Shown here one piece after another: positions 1-8,538 of a stretch of DNA of 36,240 bases. Within the stretch, counting starts at the first letter, position 1; each line of letters opens with the position of its first letter. Below the pieces are notes generated by a model that was not told the DNA's origin, did no database searches, and saw nothing but the letters and a program-made list of their open reading frames with translations. Source of the DNA: Caldifarciminota bacterium. GTDB taxonomy: Bacteria > Hydrothermota > Hydrothermia > LBFQ01. The DNA lies in assembly GCA_015492295.1 (NCBI GenBank), contig WGFI01000037.1, positions 1 to 36,240 of the forward strand, in the 5' to 3' direction. The position numbers were made by a program, and so were the translations under genes.

Positions 1-189
1 ATGATCAAAAACAGAAAACTACTTGAAGAATTTGAGAGGAAGCTGGCAAAAAGGGGAAGGCTGGGTATAGAATGGCCACCGAAAGACCCACTTGAAGGCA
101 TTGAGAAGGATATAAAGTTGGCGGAGGTTTTGAGAAGATATGGGGAGTTCAGGAGCATCCTTAAAATGGAGGAAGAAAATGAAACTTGA
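1..189 (+). CDS. 3' end of a gene or small ORF upstream of cmr4, unknown
   Basis: An open frame of 62 codons begins at the first base of the window and ends in TGA. The frame may continue upstream, so the ATG at position 1 may be an internal Met. The peptide is charged and helical (many K, E and R) with a WPPKDP segment near the middle, and I recognise no family. It overlaps the start of cmr4 by 11 bp, so it belongs to the same operon. By usual cmr gene order it could be the C-terminus of another effector subunit such as Cas10/Cmr2 or Cmr3, or a small accessory protein. Nothing in the sequence decides this. Confidence 0.5.
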   Translation: MIKNRKLLEEFERKLAKRGRLGIEWPPKDPLEGIEKDIKLAEVLRRYGEFRSILKMEEENET

Positions 190-1384
190 AGTTAATAAGC
201 TTTATCTCATGACCCTTGACCCGGTACATATAGGCACCGGGGGATATAGGCTTGGCAGGGTGGATAATACCATAGTCAGAGAGGTGGGGACGAGGGTTCC
301 GAAGATACCCGGAACGGCCATACACGGAGCCGTACGCCATTACGCTGCCCATCGCTTTGGCAAACCTCGGTGCGCCGGACAGAAGGGCCACTGCGGGGAG
401 GATACCTGTCCCATCTGCTACACCTTCGGCGCTATAAAGGACAACAAGGCGAATGCCGGTGTGGTATCCATAAGCGACGCGAGGATAGTCCTCTTTCCCG
501 TGTACTCCATGTTCGGCCCTGTATGGATAACTACACGTGAGCGTTTAAAGGATTCGGGTTTGATGGATGACCCTCCAACGCCAGAGGACGGTAAGGCGGT
601 ATGGAACAATAGTTTTTCGGGGGACCGAATAAACCTCGGATGGTTGATGGTGGAGAGGGACACTGGTAGGTCCTTTAATCCAACCGACATACAAGATAAC
701 GGCTATATATCACCAGAGATCAAAAACCGCATAGTTATAGTCTCCGAGCGCCTCTTTACCCACATAGTCAATTCCAACCTTGAGGTGCGCACATCCGTGA
801 GCATTAACCCCGAAACTGGGGCTGCGGAGGAAGGAGCACTTTTCACGTACGAGGCTATACCGCGGGCAACAATTCTTTGGATGGACGTGGCGGTGAGAGA
901 CTTCAAAGGGAGCTTCCCGTCAAGGGGAAAATGGTCAGAAATCATACGAAGAAAAGGCCTATCCGACAATCCGGACGCCTGGGGGGATCTTCCCGATGAG
1001 ATGCCGAATCGGAAACATCCCGTTGAAGAGGTGCTTCGGATTCTCGGATATATAAACGAGCGTCCTCAGGGAAATGGTGAAAGATCCAAAAAATACTGGG
1101 ACGATTTGAAAAAGATTTATGAGGGTTTTAAAGATACATGCCGAAGGTACATAGAGTTTAACTTAAACTGGAATTCTCCTTTTGATGTCATCCTCGCCGG
1201 CCTTCAATGGGTGGAGCATCTCGGTATAGGCGGGATGGGAACGAGAGGTTTCGGACGGGTGAGGTGTTTATACTATCGCAGTGCAGGGACAAGCGCGACT
1301 GGGTCATGTAATACAGCTCAGGAAGAACAGGAAACATCACATCAAACGGTGCATGGCATCCCGAAAGGTGGAGGTGAGGAATGA
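179..1384 (+). CDS. cmr4: Type III-B CRISPR RAMP backbone protein Cmr4
   Basis: Cmr4 forms the repeated Cas7-like backbone of the type III-B effector and cuts target RNA at 6-nt steps. The N-terminal RAMP strand and loop are clear (PVHIGTG, then RVDNTIVRE with Asp29 in the position of the Cmr4 catalytic Asp, then IPGTAIHGAVR). They are followed by a C/H-rich segment ending CPICYTFG, the Cmr4-typical SDARIVLFPV strand, EVRTSVSINPETG near the middle, and a Gly-rich IGGMGTRGFGRV loop near the C-terminus. At 401 aa it is about 100 residues longer than usual; the excess is a charged region at about 260-330 and a polar tail. The ATG at 179 is preferred to an upstream in-frame ATG at 140 because GGAGGA lies just before it and homology starts there. 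Its stop overlaps the next start (ATGA). Around 301-420 its G+C is near 60%, clearly above the housekeeping genes, suggesting horizontal acquisition. Confidence 0.9.
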   Translation: MKLEVNKLYLMTLDPVHIGTGGYRLGRVDNTIVREVGTRVPKIPGTAIHGAVRHYAAHRFGKPRCAGQKGHCGEDTCPICYTFGAIKDNKANAGVVSISDARIVLFPVYSMFGPVWITTRERLKDSGLMDDPPTPEDGKAVWNNSFSGDRINLGWLMVERDTGRSFNPTDIQDNGYISPEIKNRIVIVSERLFTHIVNSNLEVRTSVSINPETGAAEEGALFTYEAIPRATILWMDVAVRDFKGSFPSRGKWSEIIRRKGLSDNPDAWGDLPDEMPNRKHPVEEVLRILGYINERPQGNGERSKKYWDDLKKIYEGFKDTCRRYIEFNLNWNSPFDVILAGLQWVEHLGIGGMGTRGFGRVRCLYYRSAGTSATGSCNTAQEEQETSHQTVHGIPKGGGEE

Positions 1385-1863
1385 CGGGAAAGAACATAGA
1401 CTACATAGCATCAAGGTATGCTCAAACTTTGATCAAAAACGTTTCCGACTACGGAGATGTTATGACTGCGGCCACGAAGATTCTCGGAGTTTTGACGGAG
1501 GACGGGATATACGCCGCGTTTTTATACATTTTCGCAAAGGTGAAAGATGGTATAAGGACTGAATTTGTTTGCGGGGCGTTGCGAGTCTTGAATGATGTGG
1601 GTTTAGTCGTTGGCTCGGGAAGCGGATTTTCAAAATTGGCAGAAGACTATCGGAACAGGTACATTGATCTGGAAAAGGCGAAAGAAAAAAGAAGGGAAAA
1701 CGATGTTAGACGCCTTAAAAATAAAATCCACAACCTACAGGATAACATCTTAGAGACTATCTCCGATATAACCAACGACCTGAACAAAACCCTCCTCGCC
1801 CGTCTCGTCCTTGAGCGCTTTCTCACCTATGTCAGGTACCACGCCAAGGCGAAGGGAGGATAG
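1381..1863 (+). CDS. cmr5: Probable type III-B small subunit Cmr5
   Basis: This 160-residue, mainly helical protein sits between cmr4 and a third RAMP gene, where cmr5 is normally found. Its N-terminal part follows the Cmr5 layout: a helix with ASRYAQ, a short helix, then a GIYAAFLYIFAKVKDG segment where Cmr5 has its conserved 'one enzyme-like' hydrophobic helix. A long charged coil (about residues 90-135) follows, and a final helix ends VLERFLTYVRYHAKA, resembling the closing helix of Cmr5. Cmr5 is the non-catalytic small subunit that lines the guide-target channel. The start overlaps the cmr4 stop by 4 bp (ATGA) after GGAGGTGAGG. Length fits the family (about 120-170 aa). Identification rests on position and overall pattern rather than a signature motif. 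Confidence 0.75.
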   Translation: MTGKNIDYIASRYAQTLIKNVSDYGDVMTAATKILGVLTEDGIYAAFLYIFAKVKDGIRTEFVCGALRVLNDVGLVVGSGSGFSKLAEDYRNRYIDLEKAKEKRRENDVRRLKNKIHNLQDNILETISDITNDLNKTLLARLVLERFLTYVRYHAKAKGG

Positions 1864-1864
1864 T

Positions 1865-2851
1865 ATGTCATGGCGGATGTATAAAGTCGTATTCCGAATA
1901 AGAACCCCCATCCATATAGGCTATCGTAAGTACGGCAACCTAATGCAAACCCGTTCGTACATTCCTGCCCGAGTTCTTCTCGGCGCTTTGACATCCTGTA
2001 TAACCCGCGAGATTTTCGGCCAAGCGCGAGACTGGAAACAATATCGGATTGTAGGAGAAATCCTTAACCGTATCTTCACCACCTCCTACTTTTATCCCAC
2101 TACCGAAGAAAACGGCCAAATAGATATGTTTCCTTGGGATGAAAACTTCCCCCATTACGATTTCATAGGCAGCTACGTCAGCACAGCCCTTGAAAGCGGG
2201 GAAAAATCCGCTCAGGAAGGCTCCCTCCACGAAGTGGAGTACATATCTCCCAGAACTAGGTACGGAGGAAAGCAGGTTTATTTGTGTGGGTATTTTTTCA
2301 TAAGGGAAATGCAGAATATATGTAATATTTTTCGGGAAATAAGAGAAAACCTTGAAATAGAGCATAGAAAATCCAACCTTTCATGCGGGGAGATTGGAGA
2401 ACTGTTAAATCTCTTTCAAAGTAATGATAGGAGAATCGCGGAAATTACTGAACGGATCATCAAAGAATGGGGAAACTTAACGGAAACCTTACAGATAGGC
2501 GGTGAGAGGGGATATGGCTGGGGAATCGTTGAAAAGACGCACATCGGCGAAGATAGTAGTAGGATGTTTGGTAAGTATGCGATTGATCTCGCGGAAGATC
2601 GGCCGGTTGTAGAAATTCCGGAAGGTGAGAGCGTACCCGCCCACCTCATAATTGGGGAAAACGATCTCCGAATCTCGGGTGAGATTGAGCCTCTCGTACG
2701 AAAGGAGTGGAGGGAAAACCCCGGATCAAGCGTAATTTTTGATGGTGTTGCTTATAAACCGGGGGTTAAGGTTTCAGCAAATGTTAGGTTAAGTGTGGGT
2801 AATTTGGGTTATTATAGGATAAAGAGGTGTCAAACTCATTCGCGTGAATAG
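1865..2851 (+). CDS. RAMP-superfamily type III effector subunit (Cmr6 position)
   Basis: This 328-residue protein starts like a RAMP/Cas7-type protein: a beta strand, TPIHIGYRKYGN, then TRSYIPARVLLGALTSCI, which corresponds to the IPGSxLrGAL turn. A Gly-rich loop IGGERGYGWG at about residues 217-226 matches the C-terminal RAMP loop. It lies where cmr6 is expected, but the sequence does not look like standard Cmr6 and has some Csx10- and Cmr1-like flavour, so no symbol is given. The C-terminal third (about 240-328) does not resemble a RAMP fold that I recognise. The ATG at 1865 follows GGGAGGA by 4 nt, and the cmr5 stop is 1 bp upstream. It is the last gene of the operon; the next gene has its own promoter. 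Confidence 0.75.
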   Translation: MSWRMYKVVFRIRTPIHIGYRKYGNLMQTRSYIPARVLLGALTSCITREIFGQARDWKQYRIVGEILNRIFTTSYFYPTTEENGQIDMFPWDENFPHYDFIGSYVSTALESGEKSAQEGSLHEVEYISPRTRYGGKQVYLCGYFFIREMQNICNIFREIRENLEIEHRKSNLSCGEIGELLNLFQSNDRRIAEITERIIKEWGNLTETLQIGGERGYGWGIVEKTHIGEDSSRMFGKYAIDLAEDRPVVEIPEGESVPAHLIIGENDLRISGEIEPLVRKEWRENPGSSVIFDGVAYKPGVKVSANVRLSVGNLGYYRIKRCQTHSRE

Positions 2852-2861
2852 CTTTCCCCCT

Positions 2862-2867
2862 TATAAT
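2862..2867 (+). promoter_or_regulatory. -10 box TATAAT, leaderless start of methyltransferase gene
   Basis: A perfect TATAAT lies 7 nt before the ATG at 2875. No Shine-Dalgarno sequence fits between them, and no good -35 box is seen. Transcription would begin at or very near the start codon. Confidence 0.65.
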
Positions 2868-2874
2868 ACCTGAT

Positions 2875-3609
2875 ATGTCAATAAAACCCTTCTCCGAAAT
2901 AGCTGAGTATTACGATTTAATCTTTGAGAATGTTGATTATGAGTATTGGGCGCAATATATAACGAGATTGTTCTCCTTTTCAAAGTTGAGAGTCAAGGAG
3001 GTTCTTGAAGTTGGTTGTGGAACGGGAAATCTCACCAAGGAATTGAAAAGATTAGGTTATGATGTTGTTGGAGTTGATGTATCCGAGGATATGATAAGAG
3101 TGGCTAAGAAAAAACTGCCGGATGTGGAATTCTACATAGGGGATGCCAGAAATTTCTCCATAGATAGAACATTTGACGCAATCGTGAGCACATTTGACAG
3201 TTTAAACAATATAATAGGAACCGAGGAGTTATTCAAAGCTTTTAGAAACATAAAGAGACACCTTAGAATGGGAGGAATATTCGTTTGTGATTTGAATACA
3301 TCTTACGCTATGCAGAGCACATGGAATGAAGCTTTATTTGTCAGGGTACTCAGAGGCGGCATTTATAGTATATGGAAAGGGGAGTATATGGGGGATGGAG
3401 TATCAAGATTGAGACTCACGCTATTTGTACCCTATGAAAGCAATTTATACAGAAAAATTGAAGAGGTATATACCGAACAGGGATACACTCTATCCCAGGT
3501 TAAATCCCTGCTTTTGAGGGCGGGTTTTATAAACGTCTGGGCTTTCGATGAGCTCAGTTTTGAGAAACCCACTAATAAATCAAAGAGAATAACTTACGCC
3601 GCTATATGA
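2875..3609 (+). CDS. Class I SAM-dependent methyltransferase
   Basis: This 244-residue protein has a Rossmann-type SAM-binding core. Motif I is VLEVGCGTGNLT (about residues 43-54), the acidic end of strand 2 is VVGVDVSEDMI, and motif III is IGDARNF followed by FDAIVSTFDSLNNI. An N-terminal AEYYDLIF segment is typical of the UbiE/Methyltransf_25 group. The C-terminal half has no diagnostic motif, so substrate (small molecule, lipid or protein) is unknown. It has its own -10 box, separating it from the cmr operon, and overlaps murD by 4 bp (ATGA), so it is co-transcribed with a peptidoglycan gene. That does not prove a cell-wall substrate. Confidence 0.85.
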   Translation: MSIKPFSEIAEYYDLIFENVDYEYWAQYITRLFSFSKLRVKEVLEVGCGTGNLTKELKRLGYDVVGVDVSEDMIRVAKKKLPDVEFYIGDARNFSIDRTFDAIVSTFDSLNNIIGTEELFKAFRNIKRHLRMGGIFVCDLNTSYAMQSTWNEALFVRVLRGGIYSIWKGEYMGDGVSRLRLTLFVPYESNLYRKIEEVYTEQGYTLSQVKSLLLRAGFINVWAFDELSFEKPTNKSKRITYAAI

Positions 3610-4895
3610 GCATTAGAGGTAAGAGGATCGGTATATTGGGATACGGTTTAACTGGCAGATCTTTAAAGAAACTGTGCGATAAGCTGGGTGTAAAAACCTT
3701 TATATCCGATATGAATCAAGGGGATGAGAAGGAAAATACTTACAGGATTCTCATGTGCGATATAGTTTCCCCTTCCCCCGGAATACCTCCACATCATAGG
3801 ATATTATCCAGAGTTGAAACATCAAACATACCTATACTTCCTGAGATAGAGATAGGTTGGAGGTATTTATACGGGAAAACCATAGCGATCACTGGTACCA
3901 ATGGAAAATCAACCACCGCCTATTTTACTCATAAACTGATAAGAGGATCCTACATCTGTGGAAACTGGGGGAAACCCGTTTCGGATTTAGCATTTAAAAG
4001 GGGGGTGTTTGTAATTGAAGTTTCAAGCTTTCAACTCCACTACACGAAAGAGTTCAGGGCGGATGTATCCGTAATAACCAATGTCTCTCCTGATCATCTT
4101 GATTGGCATGGAAGCTTTGAAAATTATCTCAGAGATAAATTGAAAATCTTGAAAAACCAGAAATCTAAGGATTTTTCCGTGTTGAATATGGATGATGCCT
4201 ATTTCCAAAGTTTCAAGAGGGAATCAAAGGGTAATATGATAACCGTTTCTATGAAAAACAGAGCCGCCGATGTGTATTCCGATGGAAGTACCATATTTAT
4301 GGATGGATTGAAATTGAAAGTTCCGAATAAGTTGAGGAAACCTTCACTGATTTATGATCTCATGTTCGCCATATCCTCGGCTTATCTCTTAGGGGTTAAG
4401 GAATTTCCCATTGATACCCTTGAACCTTTAAAGGGTAGGATTGAGTTCGTTAAGAGAGTTGGAAATGTGGAGTTTTACGATGATTCAAAGGGAACGAATC
4501 CGCATGCTACGAGGTGCGCTTTGGAAAGCTTTGATAGGGTGGTTCTCATAATGGGTGGGGATAACAAGGGTTTGCGGTTTGATGAGTTAAGGGATGCGGT
4601 GAAGGAGAAGGTAAAAGTGATAGTAGCCATAGGTAAAAGTAAAAACCTGATAAAGGAAACTTTTGAGGATCTGGTTGATGTGATACTGGCGGAGGACATG
4701 TACGATGCGGTTAGGAAGGCTTATGCTCTATCAAATGGGGAGCCCGTATTATTATCTCCGGCATGTGCATCATTTGATATGTTCAGGGATTATAAGCACC
4801 GCTCTGAGGTTTTTAGAAAGGCTGTGGATTCGCTTTCAGCCTTAGAATTCTCAACCTATGGATTGGAAAGGGAAACCGATATCAAAGGGGCTTGA
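3606..4895 (+). CDS. murD: UDP-N-acetylmuramoylalanine--D-glutamate ligase MurD
   Basis: MurD adds D-glutamate to UDP-MurNAc-L-Ala in the cytoplasmic phase of peptidoglycan synthesis. The 429-residue protein has the three Mur-ligase domains. They are an N-terminal nucleotide-sugar fold (IGILGYGLTGRS), a central ATPase with P-loop GTNGKST at 97-103 and SPDHLDWHGS, and a C-terminal ligase domain with YDDSKGTNPHAT and LLSPACASFDMF(R)DYKHR, which are MurD-specific. Length is slightly short for the family (about 440-460). It begins inside the methyltransferase stop (ATGA). Its last 12 codons overlap the start of the clp gene by 38 bp in another frame, and the clp promoter lies inside its 3' end. 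Confidence 0.95.
   Translation: MSIRGKRIGILGYGLTGRSLKKLCDKLGVKTFISDMNQGDEKENTYRILMCDIVSPSPGIPPHHRILSRVETSNIPILPEIEIGWRYLYGKTIAITGTNGKSTTAYFTHKLIRGSYICGNWGKPVSDLAFKRGVFVIEVSSFQLHYTKEFRADVSVITNVSPDHLDWHGSFENYLRDKLKILKNQKSKDFSVLNMDDAYFQSFKRESKGNMITVSMKNRAADVYSDGSTIFMDGLKLKVPNKLRKPSLIYDLMFAISSAYLLGVKEFPIDTLEPLKGRIEFVKRVGNVEFYDDSKGTNPHATRCALESFDRVVLIMGGDNKGLRFDELRDAVKEKVKVIVAIGKSKNLIKETFEDLVDVILAEDMYDAVRKAYALSNGEPVLLSPACASFDMFRDYKHRSEVFRKAVDSLSALEFSTYGLERETDIKGA
4843..4848 (+). promoter_or_regulatory. -10 box TAGAAT inside murD, leaderless start of clp gene
   Basis: TAGAAT lies within murD codons and ends 9 nt before the ATG at 4858. The downstream stretch TCTCAACCT is very like that before sucC (TCTCAACTT) and lysS (TCTCGCTT), supporting a shared promoter/start design. 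Confidence 0.6.
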
Positions 4896-7854
4896 AAATT
4901 ATCTTAATAGGGCCATTGGGGTCGCCAAAAGAAGAAACGAATTTTACACTGACAGCGATCATTTTCTTTTTTCCCTCTTTGAGGATAATAACGAGCCGTT
5001 CGCGAAGTATCTTGAAAGAAATGGGATACCTTTTGAGGCCGCAAAAGGCGAAACACTTAAAATCTTGGAAAATGTTTGGTCTCAACTCGATTCATTTGAG
5101 AATTCTTACTTTGAATATCTTCGTAGGGTGTTTGAAAGGTTGAGGGAATATGGGTTGGAGGAGGAGTTTGCGGAGTTGGTGAAGTACGCTGCATCACCCT
5201 ACAAGGTAAAAACCGTATCTCTAAGGGTAAAAAGGTGGGCACCCTCACCCGTTGAGGAGCTTTTCAGTGAATGGGAGAGGTTTATAAGTGAGATGTTCGG
5301 TGAAACCCTCGGTAGAAGGAGGTGGGCGTACCGTGAGGATGTGGTTTATGTTCCCGAAGAGATTTATAAAAAAATAAAGGACAAAGTTCCCGAAGATGTT
5401 ATATACGAGCTTGCTGACATATACGATAAATTGAACGCATCGTTTGAAAGTATAAGAAAGAATGGTTTTGATCCCAGAAGAATAGCGAGGAGGGTGTTAA
5501 GGAGGTTGAATCTTGAAAGGGAGGGGGAGCCAGTATGGTCGTATTTTATAGAGAACGCTTTGGATAATGTATCCTCCTCTGAGGTGGGTAGCATAGATAC
5601 TGCCGATTTTATACAATCTTTAATAAGCAATGGGAGTTTTGCCGGTAAAATTTTATCCCAAATTCTCGGTTATAGGAGCGGAGGTAAGACGATGAATGGA
5701 AGACTTGAAGATTTAAAGGAGGAGGAGAAAAGCGCCCTTGAAAGATTTACGGTGGATTTAACGGCACTAGCCGAAAAGGGTAAGTTGGATCCCGTGGTTG
5801 GTAGGGATAAGGAGATAGAGCAGGTTATAGAGGTTCTGACTCGTAGAACCAAGAACAATCCCGTGCTTATAGGCGAGGCTGGTGTTGGAAAAACCGCAAT
5901 AGTTGAAGGTTTGGCTCAGAGAATTGTAAGGAATGAGGTTCCTGAGAGTTTGAAAAACAAGAGGATACTGTCGCTTGATATGGGCGGACTGATAGCAGGT
6001 ACCAGGTACAGGGGGGACTTTGAGGAAAGGTTAAAGAAACTCTTGGAGGAACTCAAATCCCGCAGGGATGTCATACTTTTCATAGATGAGATACATAACA
6101 TAATGGGCGCTGGAAGAGCCGAGGGGGCACCCGCCGATGCCGCCAATCTTTTAAAACCCGCACTAGCTAGGGGGGAGATACAGGTAATAGGGGCTACCAC
6201 ATCGGATGAATACAGGAAATATATAGAAAAGGATGCCGCTTTGGAGAGGAGACTTCAGCCTATATGGGTGGATGAACCTGATCCCGACAAGGCTTTGTTG
6301 ATGCTCAAAGCGCTGAGGCCCAAACTTGAAAAGCATCACAATGTTGTAATTGATGATAAGGCCTTGGAATCGGCCGTTAAGCTTTCCCATAGGTATATAC
6401 AAGGTAGGCATCTTCCGGATAAGGCCATTGATGTTTTGGATCAAGCATGCGCAAGAAAAAAGCTGAAAATATCCTCTCCCTCCGTATTTGATAAGGAAGT
6501 ATCCGAAAAGATAGCGGAGCTTCAAGCGGAAATGGAGAGGGCGAGAATAAGGGGGGATGAAGCAGCCGCAGCGCAGATAGAGGAGCATATACGGAAATTA
6601 AAGGAAAACTATGCCTCCAAGGACGGTTTGAGTGATCTCAAAGATAAGATAGAGAAACTTGAAAGGGAGGTTAAGAAGCTGGAAGAGGAAGGTAAGATTG
6701 ACGAATGGGAGAGGAAAAACTCTGAGCTTATAAAGTTAAAGAAGAGGTACCTTGAAGCCCAGAAGGAAAGCGAAAGCAATAAGGTTGTTATAACCGAGGA
6801 GGATGTTGCTGAGGTTATAGCGAATATTACAGGAATACCCGTGTCAAAACTCGTTGAGGAAGAAAAGGAAAAGCTTCTGAGACTTGAAGATGAGATACAC
6901 AAGAGAATCGTGAATCAGGAGGAAGCGGTTAGGAAGGTCTCAGAGGCCATAAGGAGGGCGAGGGCAGGTGTTAGCGATCCCAAGCGACCCTTAGGATCCT
7001 TCCTATTCTTAGGGCCTACGGGTGTCGGTAAAACCGAGCTTGCAAAGGCTTTGGCGGAGGTTCTCTTTGGTGATGAGGATGCAATGATAAGGCTTGATAT
7101 GTCGGAGTTCAAGGAAGAACATTCGGTTGCTAAGCTGATAGGTGCCCCTCCCGGATATGTGGGATACGAGGAGGGAGGAAAGCTTACGGAGGCGGTTAGA
7201 AGGAAACCTTATTCGGTTATTTTGTTGGATGAGATAGAGAAGGCGCATCCCAGGGTTTTTGATCTGTTCTTGCAGGTTCTTGACGATGGGAGGCTCACGG
7301 ATAGTCAGGGAAGAACGGTGAATTTTAGGAATACGGTTATAATAATGACGAGTAATCTCGGCGCTGAATATCTCAGGGAGATAGCAAACGAATTCAACAG
7401 GAGATATGCGAATTTGGACAAATCCTCCGACGATTTTGAGGAGAAGCTGAAAGAACTGGAAGGTGATTTTGAGAAGCAATTTGAAAGGGCGAGAGATAGG
7501 GTTTTGGATGTGGTTAAATCCTACTTCCGTCCGGAATTTTTAAATAGGATAGACGAGATAATCGTGTTCAATCCTTTGAAGTGGAACGATATAAAGAGAA
7601 TAGCGGAGCTTTTGATAAACAGGTTGAATTCAAGGCTGAGTGAGAGGGGTATAAAGGTTGAACTTGATGAAAAGGCTATGGAACTCTTGGTCAAGAAGGG
7701 ATTTGATCCTCTACTCGGAGCCAGACCTTTGAGAAGGGTAATACAAAGGGAGATAGAAAACAGACTTTCGGAGCTTATAATATCCGGAAAGATTAAGGAG
7801 GGCGATACTGTAATATTTACGGAGGAGAATGGGGAATTTGCGGTTAAAGAGTGA
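4858..7854 (+). CDS. Clp/Hsp100 AAA+ ATPase, ClpB/ClpC type, long N-terminus
   Basis: A 998-residue two-ATPase Hsp100 unfoldase. NBD1 has Walker A GEAGVGKT at about 339-346 and Walker [14 protein letters not shown]2 has GPTGVGKT at about 719-726, [12 protein letters not shown] and the [14 protein letters not shown] sensor region. The charged coiled-coil M region between them is intermediate in size: Walker A to Walker A is 380 residues, against about 340 in ClpC and 400 in ClpB. The IGF/LGF/VGF tripeptide used to dock ClpP is not apparent in NBD2, which favours a disaggregase. The N-terminal part is about 130 residues longer than usual. It holds one Clp_N-like helix set near the start and a second at about 240-280, separated by a charged linker. 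The stop overlaps coaX (GTGA). I leave the symbol empty because ClpB versus ClpC is unresolved. Confidence 0.9.
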   Translation: MDWKGKPISKGLENYLNRAIGVAKRRNEFYTDSDHFLFSLFEDNNEPFAKYLERNGIPFEAAKGETLKILENVWSQLDSFENSYFEYLRRVFERLREYGLEEEFAELVKYAASPYKVKTVSLRVKRWAPSPVEELFSEWERFISEMFGETLGRRRWAYREDVVYVPEEIYKKIKDKVPEDVIYELADIYDKLNASFESIRKNGFDPRRIARRVLRRLNLEREGEPVWSYFIENALDNVSSSEVGSIDTADFIQSLISNGSFAGKILSQILGYRSGGKTMNGRLEDLKEEEKSALERFTVDLTALAEKGKLDPVVGRDKEIEQVIEVLTRRTKNNPVLIGEAGVGKTAIVEGLAQRIVRNEVPESLKNKRILSLDMGGLIAGTRYRGDFEERLKKLLEELKSRRDVILFIDEIHNIMGAGRAEGAPADAANLLKPALARGEIQVIGATTSDEYRKYIEKDAALERRLQPIWVDEPDPDKALLMLKALRPKLEKHHNVVIDDKALESAVKLSHRYIQGRHLPDKAIDVLDQACARKKLKISSPSVFDKEVSEKIAELQAEMERARIRGDEAAAAQIEEHIRKLKENYASKDGLSDLKDKIEKLEREVKKLEEEGKIDEWERKNSELIKLKKRYLEAQKESESNKVVITEEDVAEVIANITGIPVSKLVEEEKEKLLRLEDEIHKRIVNQEEAVRKVSEAIRRARAGVSDPKRPLGSFLFLGPTGVGKTELAKALAEVLFGDEDAMIRLDMSEFKEEHSVAKLIGAPPGYVGYEEGGKLTEAVRRKPYSVILLDEIEKAHPRVFDLFLQVLDDGRLTDSQGRTVNFRNTVIIMTSNLGAEYLREIANEFNRRYANLDKSSDDFEEKLKELEGDFEKQFERARDRVLDVVKSYFRPEFLNRIDEIIVFNPLKWNDIKRIAELLINRLNSRLSERGIKVELDEKAMELLVKKGFDPLLGARPLRRVIQREIENRLSELIISGKIKEGDTVIFTEENGEFAVKE

Positions 7855-8528
7855 AAACTCTGGTAATAGATGCCGGTAATACGAATCTGAAACTGGCACT
7901 CATAGAAAACGGTGATCTTTTGAAGTTTGTATCCGCCGGGTACGAATATGTTGATGGGATAGAGATTCCGAATTACGATAAGGGTATCATCGTATCCGTT
8001 GTTAATGAAATTACGAGTTTCCTTAAAGAAAGATTTCCGAGAACGGTGGTTCTTGAACCGTGGAAGCTCAATATAAAGAGCAAGTATTCGCTTAAAGCGG
8101 TTGGGGCGGATAGGATAGCCGCGTGTTATCCTTTTATAAAAAGAAATAAAGATGCCATACTTGTAATTTACGGTACATCCATAACCATAAACGCTGTTAA
8201 ATCGGGGGTTTTTCTCGGAGGTCCTATATTACCGCCTAAGGGGACAGTTGAGATGAGCTATAATATACTATCCATGAAGGGAAACGAACTTATGGAAGAT
8301 ACCGTAAGAGCCCTTGAACTCGGAGTGTCTTATCTTTACGGTGGTGGGCTTCGTACATCGGTTGAAAACATAAAAAGGATCTACGGTATAAGGGATGTTT
8401 TCTTCACAGGTGTTCATAAGTCCTTTAAAGGATGGAAGAGAATAGACTTAGCAGTCATATGGGGGGCATACGATATTCTGATAGATTACGAGAAGTTGCA
8501 TCCCACGAAAAGTTTTACGGGTCTATAA
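7851..8528 (+). CDS. Type III pantothenate kinase-like protein (CoaX family), altered active site
   Basis: CoaX phosphorylates pantothenate in the first step of CoA synthesis. This 225-residue protein keeps the family's N-terminal phosphate-binding motif (DAGNTNLKLALI at residues 7-18), the GADRIAA motif and the FLGGPILP turn. However, the motif that is normally D-x-GTAxTxD reads I-Y-GTSITIN, so the conserved catalytic Asp and the later Asp are both replaced. The PG after GGxIxP is PP. It may be a divergent kinase or an inactive homologue, possibly regulatory like the Baf branch. The start is GTG at 7851, overlapping the clp stop. The stop codon overlaps the sucC -10 box. Confidence 0.75.
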   Translation: MKTLVIDAGNTNLKLALIENGDLLKFVSAGYEYVDGIEIPNYDKGIIVSVVNEITSFLKERFPRTVVLEPWKLNIKSKYSLKAVGADRIAACYPFIKRNKDAILVIYGTSITINAVKSGVFLGGPILPPKGTVEMSYNILSMKGNELMEDTVRALELGVSYLYGGGLRTSVENIKRIYGIRDVFFTGVHKSFKGWKRIDLAVIWGAYDILIDYEKLHPTKSFTGL

Positions 8529-8529
8529 T
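8524..8529 (+). promoter_or_regulatory. -10 box TATAAT over the coaX stop, leaderless start of sucC
   Basis: TATAAT includes the coaX stop codon TAA and ends 9 nt before the sucC ATG at 8539. There is no SD sequence in the gap. Confidence 0.65.
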
Positions 8530-8538
8530 TCTCAACTT

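Noticed and set aside
140..178. Upstream in-frame ATG for cmr4 at 140, and similarly 1811 for the third RAMP gene
   Set aside because: Both would overlap the preceding genes deeply without homology, while the ATGs at 179 and 1865 have good GGAGG-type sites and begin at the RAMP strand.
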